Of a DNA stretch of 64,000 nucleotides, positions 59,260-64,000 are shown piece by piece. The notes under the pieces were generated by a model that made no database searches, was not told the DNA's origin, and worked only from the letters and a program-made list of their open reading frames with translations. The translations under genes and the position numbers were made by a program. Positions within the stretch are counted from its first letter, which is position 1. Every line of letters begins with the position of its first letter. The stretch is from Mucilaginibacter agri (GTDB taxonomy: Bacteria > Bacteroidota > Bacteroidia > Sphingobacteriales > Sphingobacteriaceae). The stretch covers positions 558,001 to 622,000 of the forward strand of contig NZ_WWEO01000045.1 in the NCBI RefSeq assembly GCF_009928685.1, in the 5' to 3' direction.

Positions 59260-61455
59260 TTAGTTACCCAGTTCGCTCATAAACTTAATGCGCATCAGCT
59301 GAACTTCTTCGCGGGTGTAATCCTCATCGCCGAGTTCGGCCATGGCATGGTCTATAGAATCATCTTCTGCCGTGCGGAAGTAATCAAATACTTCGTCTTG
59401 CTTGTCTTCATCTATTACCTCATTAATGTAATAATTAAGGTTAAGCTTGGTGCCCGAATTTACGATGGTTTCTATCTCACGTAAAATGTCTTCGTAAGCC
59501 AAACCTTTAGAACTCGCGATATCTTCCAGATCTAAATGACGGTCGATATTTTGGATGATATAAACTTTAAGAGCCGACTTGTTTGCAGCACTCTTAATCA
59601 CCAGATCAACCGGGCGATCGATATCATTCTCCTCAACGTATTTCTTAATCAGGTCTATAAACGGCGCACCAAATTTGGCTGCCTTACCCGTACCTACCCC
59701 AGAGATCTGTTTCAGCTCATCCATAGTAATCGGATAATGCGTACACATTTCCTCTAAACTTGGGTCCTGGAACACCACAAACGGAGGCAGACCTTTTTGC
59801 TTGGCCAGCTTTTTACGCTGGTCTTTAAGCATCTGTAGCAACTGGGCATCCAACGCGCCGCCGCCTTGTTTGCCACCATCTTCCGAGTCATCATCATCAG
59901 TGCCTTCAATTGGCCTGTTCATAATGAAACGGATACTGTGCGGGTTATCAATAAAGTTTTGTCCTTTTGCGGTTAAACGCAGCAGCCCGTATTGATCAAT
60001 ATCTTTCGATAAATAATTATCAAGTAATATCTGGCGCAATAATGATTTCCAAAGATTTGCCCCTTGTGCCTTACCCGATCCAAATACATCAAGTGTATGA
60101 TGTTCGTAGTGGTGCACCTGTGGGTTATCCTCGCCCATTAAAACGCTAACAATGTGATGATCGTCAAACTTCTCGCCTAGTTGTTTAATGAGGCTTAAGG
60201 CACGGTGTAAATGCTCTTCGCCATCAAAGTATTCTTTGGTAGCGCTGCAATTATCACACATGCAGTTACAACCAGCCTCGTTAAAGTTCTCGCCAAAGTA
60301 ATGTAATATCTGCTTACGGCGACAAACTGACGACTCAGCATAGTCGATAACTTCCTTTAATATCTGGGTACCGATCTCACGTTCAGAAACCGGCTTGTCT
60401 TTCATAAACTTCTGTAGCTTATCTACATCTTTTTCAGAGTAAAAAGCCACACAAACGCCCTCGCCCCCATCACGGCCTGCCCTACCTGTTTCCTGGTAGT
60501 AGCCTTCCATGCTTTTAGGCACATCGTGGTGTATAACATAGCGTACATCCGGTTTGTCTATACCCATACCAAAGGCAATAGTAGCCACAATCACATCCAC
60601 ATCTTCCATCAGGAATTTGTCTTGCGTATCTGCACGTACCTTGGCATCTAAACCGGCATGGTATGGTAATGCTTTAACCCCGTTAAGGCTAAGTGCTTCA
60701 GCAACTTCTTCTACCTTTTTACGGCTCAGGCAATATACAATGCCCGATTTACCGGGATGCTGTTTTACAAACTTAACTATCTCTTTAAGCACATTGCGCT
60801 TGGCGCGTACTTCGTAAAAAAGGTTACCACGGTTAAAAGATGATTTGAAAACCGTTGCATTATTCATCTGCAGGTTTTTCTGTATATCGTGCTGCACTTT
60901 TGGCGTAGCAGTAGCTGTTAAGGCTATAATTGGAATATTTTCGCCAATATTGCTGATTACCTGACGGATCTTACGATACTCAGGCCTAAAATCGTGCCCC
61001 CACTCCGAAATACAATGCGCCTCATCAACTGCCACAAACGACACTTGGTTCAGCCTTAAAAAATCAATATTTTCTTGCTTGGTAAGCGACTCGGGAGCCA
61101 CATACAATAATTTGGTCTTACCACCCAACACATCTTCCTTAACCCGCAATATCTCTGCCTTGGTTAACGATGAGTTTAAGAAATGGGCGATGCTGTCTGA
61201 TCCGCCAAAGGCTCTTAGCTGATCTACCTGGTTTTTCATTAACGCAATAAGCGGGGAAATCACAATCGCTGTGCCGTCGCTCATGAGGGCCGGTAACTGA
61301 TAACACATTGATTTGCCCCCACCAGTAGGCATAATTACAAATGTGTCATTACCAGCCAAAATGTTCGTAATAATCGCTTCCTGTTCCCCTTTAAAATTGT
61401 CGAATCCGAAAAAGTTTTGAAGGTTATCAAAAAGCGACTTTTTTGTCTCAATCAT
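59260..61455 (-). CDS. recQ: ATP-dependent DNA helicase RecQ
   Basis: A 3'-5' helicase acting in recombination and fork repair. Walker A (Pro-Thr-Gly-Gly-Gly-Lys-Ser, 43-49) and DEAH (144-147) mark the motor. The RecQ Zn site with clustered Cys (Cys-Arg-Arg...Cys-Asn-Cys-Met-Cys-Asp-Asn-Cys, about 380-405), winged helix, HRDC domain (about 530-610) and an extra C-terminal region follow. At 731 residues it is longer than E. coli RecQ because of this C-terminal extension and an acidic Asp-Asp-Asp-Asp-Ser-Glu-Asp linker. Confidence 0.95.
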   Translation of the reverse strand: MIETKKSLFDNLQNFFGFDNFKGEQEAIITNILAGNDTFVIMPTGGGKSMCYQLPALMSDGTAIVISPLIALMKNQVDQLRAFGGSDSIAHFLNSSLTKAEILRVKEDVLGGKTKLLYVAPESLTKQENIDFLRLNQVSFVAVDEAHCISEWGHDFRPEYRKIRQVISNIGENIPIIALTATATPKVQHDIQKNLQMNNATVFKSSFNRGNLFYEVRAKRNVLKEIVKFVKQHPGKSGIVYCLSRKKVEEVAEALSLNGVKALPYHAGLDAKVRADTQDKFLMEDVDVIVATIAFGMGIDKPDVRYVIHHDVPKSMEGYYQETGRAGRDGGEGVCVAFYSEKDVDKLQKFMKDKPVSEREIGTQILKEVIDYAESSVCRRKQILHYFGENFNEAGCNCMCDNCSATKEYFDGEEHLHRALSLIKQLGEKFDDHHIVSVLMGEDNPQVHHYEHHTLDVFGSGKAQGANLWKSLLRQILLDNYLSKDIDQYGLLRLTAKGQNFIDNPHSIRFIMNRPIEGTDDDDSEDGGKQGGGALDAQLLQMLKDQRKKLAKQKGLPPFVVFQDPSLEEMCTHYPITMDELKQISGVGTGKAAKFGAPFIDLIKKYVEENDIDRPVDLVIKSAANKSALKVYIIQNIDRHLDLEDIASSKGLAYEDILREIETIVNSGTKLNLNYYINEVIDEDKQDEVFDYFRTAEDDSIDHAMAELGDEDYTREEVQLMRIKFMSELGN

Positions 61456-61656
61456 TGTTGGTGTATTCTATGCATTCTATTAAACGGACAAATTAACAAA
61501 TTTTTTCCATATCGCGCCACAAACGATTATAAACTCAATAAATATGATATTTATTTGAACATTTATCATACATTAGTTGTCTGTAGTGGGGAAATAAAAC
61601 TTACAGTTAAGATACGCTTTTACAGCTTCTTTTATTTCATCGCACATAAGAAATAA

Positions 61657-61686
61657 TTTGCATTTAACATTACAATTATAATTTTG
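61657..61686 (+). promoter_or_regulatory. Promoter of manC
   Basis: TTTG (61657-61660), 18 bases, TAATTTTG (61679-61686): both boxes match the Bacteroidota consensus exactly, the clearest promoter in the window. Initiation near 61692 leaves about 15 bases before the ATG at 61708. The rest of the 252-base recQ-manC gap is AT-rich with no other feature. Confidence 0.7.
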
Positions 61687-61707
61687 CGTAGCTCTAATTA
61701 ATCGCTT

Positions 61708-62793
61708 ATGAATAAAAATTACTTTGCCATCATTATGGCCGGTGGTATTGGAAGCCGCTTTTGGCCAATAAGCCGTACTTCTTATCCTAAACAGTTTATC
61801 GACATACTAGGTACAGGGAAAACATTGATCCAAAATACCTACGATCGTTTTTTAAAAATCTGTCCGCCGGAAAACATATACATTGTAACCAATGAGAACT
61901 ATGCCGATCTGGTAAAAGAGCAGTTACCTGCTATCGAAAACCACCAGATACTTACCGAACCTGTGATGCGTAATACCGCGCCTTGCGTGGCATACGGATC
62001 ATACAAGATTGAGAGTTTAAACGCAGACTCTGTGATAGTTGTTGCACCGTCAGATCATTTGATATTAAATGAACAAGCGTTTGTGGACAGCATTAACAAA
62101 TCGTTAGAAACCGCCGCCACCCAGGATTGTCTTATCACCCTAGGTATTAAGCCTTCGCGCCCTGATACAGGCTATGGTTACATCCAGTACACAGACCAAT
62201 TATTGAACCATGATTTTCATAAAGTAAAAACCTTTACCGAAAAACCTACTTTAGAAATTGCCAAAAGCTTTTTGCAAAGCGGCGACTTTTTATGGAATGC
62301 AGGGATCTTTGTATGGTCGGCTAAATCTATCGTGAAAGCATTCGGCAAACACCTGCCAGATATGCACGATATTTTTGCTGAAGCCCGTTCGGTTTATAAT
62401 ACCGATAGGGAACGTAATCATGTTAATACCGCTTACCAGCAGTGCATTAACATCTCTATCGATTACGGAATTATGGAGAAGGCTGAAAACGTTTATGTAC
62501 TGCCTTCTGAATTTGGCTGGAGCGATTTAGGTACCTGGACCTCAGTTTACCAATTGACCGAAAAGGATTACGTAGGTAACGCCGTTATCCCTTCAGAAAA
62601 GGTGATCATGTATGATTCGTCAAATTGTATGGTAAACGTACCGCAAGAAAAACTGGTGGTACTACAAGGCCTGCATGACTTTATCGTAGTAGAATCAAAT
62701 AATACCCTGATGATTTGCCCACGCGATCAGGAGCAATCTGTTAAGCAGATCGTAGCCGACGTTAAGCAAAAATTTGGAGCGAAATATATTTAA
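61708..62793 (+). CDS. manC: Mannose-1-phosphate guanylyltransferase
   Basis: Forms GDP-mannose from GTP and mannose-1-phosphate for surface polysaccharide and glycan synthesis. The nucleotidyltransferase signature Gly-Gly-x-Gly-Ser-Arg-Phe-Trp-Pro is at residues 12-20, followed by Lys-Gln-Phe. Phe-Thr-Glu-Lys-Pro near 172 and Trp-Asn-Ala-Gly-Ile-Phe near 195 are conserved sugar-site motifs. At 361 residues it lacks the C-terminal isomerase domain of bifunctional ManC/AlgA enzymes. Confidence 0.93.
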   Translation: MNKNYFAIIMAGGIGSRFWPISRTSYPKQFIDILGTGKTLIQNTYDRFLKICPPENIYIVTNENYADLVKEQLPAIENHQILTEPVMRNTAPCVAYGSYKIESLNADSVIVVAPSDHLILNEQAFVDSINKSLETAATQDCLITLGIKPSRPDTGYGYIQYTDQLLNHDFHKVKTFTEKPTLEIAKSFLQSGDFLWNAGIFVWSAKSIVKAFGKHLPDMHDIFAEARSVYNTDRERNHVNTAYQQCINISIDYGIMEKAENVYVLPSEFGWSDLGTWTSVYQLTEKDYVGNAVIPSEKVIMYDSSNCMVNVPQEKLVVLQGLHDFIVVESNNTLMICPRDQEQSVKQIVADVKQKFGAKYI

Positions 62794-62811
62794 CACAATT
62801 GACAGATATCG

Positions 62812-62826
62812 GTTGTCTGTTGTCAG
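62812..62826. repeat. Solo GTTGTC-type repeat arm
   Basis: GTTGTCTGTTGTCAG is identical to bases 13407-13421 of the inverted element between proC and the aspartokinase gene. Only one arm is seen here, next to the manC terminator. Confidence 0.65.
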
Positions 62827-62834
62827 ATAATACA

Positions 62835-62874
62835 AAAAATAAGGGCCAAGCATTAATGCTTGGCCCTTATTTTT
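62835..62874. terminator. Strong bidirectional terminator after manC
   Basis: AAAAATAAGGGCCAAGC (62835-62851) pairs perfectly with GCTTGGCCCTTATTTTT (62858-62874) across ATTAAT. T runs are present on both strands, so it serves both manC and the convergent rlmB transcript. Confidence 0.92.
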
Positions 62875-62878
62875 AAAC

Positions 62879-62912
62879 CCTCTCGTCATGCTGAACTTGT
62901 TTCAGCACCTCA
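62879..62912. repeat. CGTCATGCTGAA-type dispersed palindrome
   Basis: TGCTGAA (62889-62895) and TTCAGCA (62901-62907) form a 7-bp hairpin in CGTCATGCTGAACTTGTTTC, a sequence I recognise as a widespread intergenic repeat in Bacteroidota genomes. A CATCATGAC/GTCATG-like degenerate relative may lie near 54908-54952. The rest of the gap to rlmB shows no gene. Confidence 0.65.
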
Positions 62913-63016
62913 CTTGCTAAGTATGAGATGAGATGTGATTTGTATGCGTTTGACCCGGTCTGCGGGATTCTGAAATAGATTATGATGGGCTGCTGGAAGC
63001 TCCCGATAACCAACAA

Positions 63017-63784
63017 CTAAATTCCCCTTTGTCTTATCGCTTCGTAAACAATAACTGCGGTTGATACTGATACGTTAAGCGAGGCTATCTCGCCAAACAT
63101 TGGGATTTTAGCCAAATGCTCTGCGGAGCGGATCAGTTCATTACGAATCCCATCTTCTTCCGACCCCATAATGATTACCGTTGGCGGCGTATAGTCAACG
63201 TCATAGATGCTATCGGTAGTTTTCTCGGTACAGCAAACCACCTGCAAACCCGATTCTTGTAAAAATTTAACTGTATTCACCAGGTTGTCGTGGCGGCAAA
63301 CCGGAATTTTAAAAAGCGCGCCAGCCGAAGTTTTAATAGCGTCGGGCGTAACCTGCGCCGACCCTTTAGATGGGATCACAATGGCATCAACACCTGCGCA
63401 CTCTGCCGTACGTGCAATGGCGCCCATGTTCCGAACGTCGGTTATACTGTCAAGCACCAGCACCAATGGTACTTTACCGGCCTCAAAAACCTGCGGAATA
63501 ATATCCTCTATGCGCTGGTAAGTAATAGGCGAAATAACGCCAATAACCCCTTGGTGATTTTTAGGTGTGATGCGATTTAGCTTTTCAACCGGCACCTGTT
63601 GCGCCGAAATTCCATGCTCTTGCAATAGACTTTTCAGCTCCAAAAAAAGTCCACCGCCTAAACCACGTTGTATAAACAAAGCTTCTATCTCTTTACCAGC
63701 CTTAATGGCTTCTATAACGGCACGGATACCGAACACCATTTGGTTTACCTCGCGCTTTGCTGAATTTGAATTATTGAAGGACAT
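63017..63784 (-). CDS. rlmB: 23S rRNA (guanosine-2'-O-)-methyltransferase, RlmB type
   Basis: A SpoU-family (SPOUT) methyltransferase modifying a conserved guanosine (G2251 in E. coli) of 23S rRNA. An N-terminal substrate-binding domain (Phe-Gly-Ile-Arg-Ala-Val-Ile-Glu) leads into the trefoil-knot catalytic domain. It carries motif 1 Asp-Ser-Ile-Thr-Asp-Val-Arg-Asn-Met-Gly-Ala-Ile-x-Arg-Thr and motif 3 Leu-Asn-Val-Ser-Val-Ser. The start at 63784 (255 aa) is chosen because a minus-strand -7 box at 63812-63805 would place initiation downstream of the longer start at 63871. Confidence 0.92.
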   Translation of the reverse strand: MSFNNSNSAKREVNQMVFGIRAVIEAIKAGKEIEALFIQRGLGGGLFLELKSLLQEHGISAQQVPVEKLNRITPKNHQGVIGVISPITYQRIEDIIPQVFEAGKVPLVLVLDSITDVRNMGAIARTAECAGVDAIVIPSKGSAQVTPDAIKTSAGALFKIPVCRHDNLVNTVKFLQESGLQVVCCTEKTTDSIYDVDYTPPTVIIMGSEEDGIRNELIRSAEHLAKIPMFGEIASLNVSVSTAVIVYEAIRQRGI

Positions 63785-63804
63785 TTTCCTGATGAATAAG
63801 TCAG

Positions 63805-63812
63805 CAAAAATA
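63805..63812 (-). promoter_or_regulatory. -7 element of the rlmB promoter
   Basis: On the minus strand TATTTTTG is an exact TAnnTTTG match about 20 bases upstream of the rlmB ATG at 63784. No clear -33 box is seen. The remaining bases to the window end (63813-64000) are AT-rich and show no gene, tRNA or convincing structure. Confidence 0.5.
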
Positions 63813-64000
63813 GAAATTTTAATCCAGTATGCCCGTTTTAATAACTTACACCACCTCGCCGCCCATCGCACTTATTAACACCAACAAGATTTATGAACAA
63901 TGCCTTAAAAATATTAACAAGCAAGAAAATATAACTTTTTAACAATCTTCTCCACATAACCTGTTAATAATCAAATCTCTAATCGCCGTTTTTATTATTA

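Noticed and set aside
63785..63871. 29-codon N-terminal extension of RlmB
   Set aside because: A -7 promoter element lies inside it on the same strand, and the extension has no similarity to the family N-terminus.
1..64000. tRNA, rRNA, CRISPR arrays, insertion sequences, prophage or known defence genes
   Set aside because: No tRNA-like T-loop with a matching acceptor stem was noticed in any gap, there are no repeated spacers, and no ORF resembles a transposase, integrase, Cas, restriction or toxin protein.

Overview
The window is chromosomal DNA from a Bacteroidota, most likely a Sphingobacteriaceae member (Mucilaginibacter/Pedobacter-like). The evidence is a type IX secretion (T9SS) cargo protein with a gliding-type C-terminal domain next to a PorP/SprF protein, SusD-free OmpA/TPR/PD40 envelope proteins, promoters of the TTTG-N18-21-TAnnTTTG type, no consistent Shine-Dalgarno sequences, and an N-succinylornithine-type carbamoyltransferase in the arginine pathway. 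The genus is an inference. There are no tRNA or rRNA genes, no CRISPR array, no transposase and no phage genes. Most of the window is housekeeping; the novelty is mainly in the non-coding DNA.

Layout. 1-2.4 kb: the tail of a probable glycan-active secreted protein, an SPW-type membrane protein, a YycJ-like metallo-hydrolase and a small unknown gene. 2.5-8.9 kb: an arginine operon. It has its own promoter, a 41-codon leader ORF ending in an Arg-Arg-Arg...Arg motif, two hairpins, then a GNAT acyltransferase, argG, a cupin, argC, argD, argF' and a PaiB-like gene. 8.9-11.5 kb (minus): a CPA1 antiporter and NDH-2. 11.75-14.9 kb: argB, proC and an aspartokinase resembling the ectoine-cluster type. 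argH and a deacylase (argE type) are not in the window, so arginine synthesis is completed elsewhere. 15-28 kb: two secreted S9 peptidases, gpmA, an acetate-uptake protein, an OmpA porin-like protein with a possible 5' switch, metZ with an OsmC protein, and an SpmA-SpmB fusion.

28.3-36.9 kb: a 1570-residue PKD-repeat T9SS cargo protein directly followed by a PorP/SprF partner, a one-helix membrane protein and a second OsmC protein. An apparently unannotated minus-strand small RNA gene (about 120 nt, with promoter, two hairpins and terminator) follows, then an MscS channel. 37-43.6 kb (minus): tetR-tolC-MFP-RND efflux operon with a palindromic operator. 43.7-50.3 kb: purB, NFU iron-sulfur scaffold, VOC protein, then minus-strand IMPase, GtrA, Lgt and MtaB. 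50.4-64 kb: fructosamine-kinase-like gene, lepA-orf-folD, a Rieske/NTF2/lipoprotein group, queE, a PorE-like OmpA protein, recQ, manC and rlmB.

The intergenic DNA carries several families of short dispersed palindromes typical of this phylum. Two of these families appear inside coding sequence (cupin and argC). Three terminators share a related loop sequence. Several start codons had to be moved from the longest-ORF start to an internal ATG; each entry says why.
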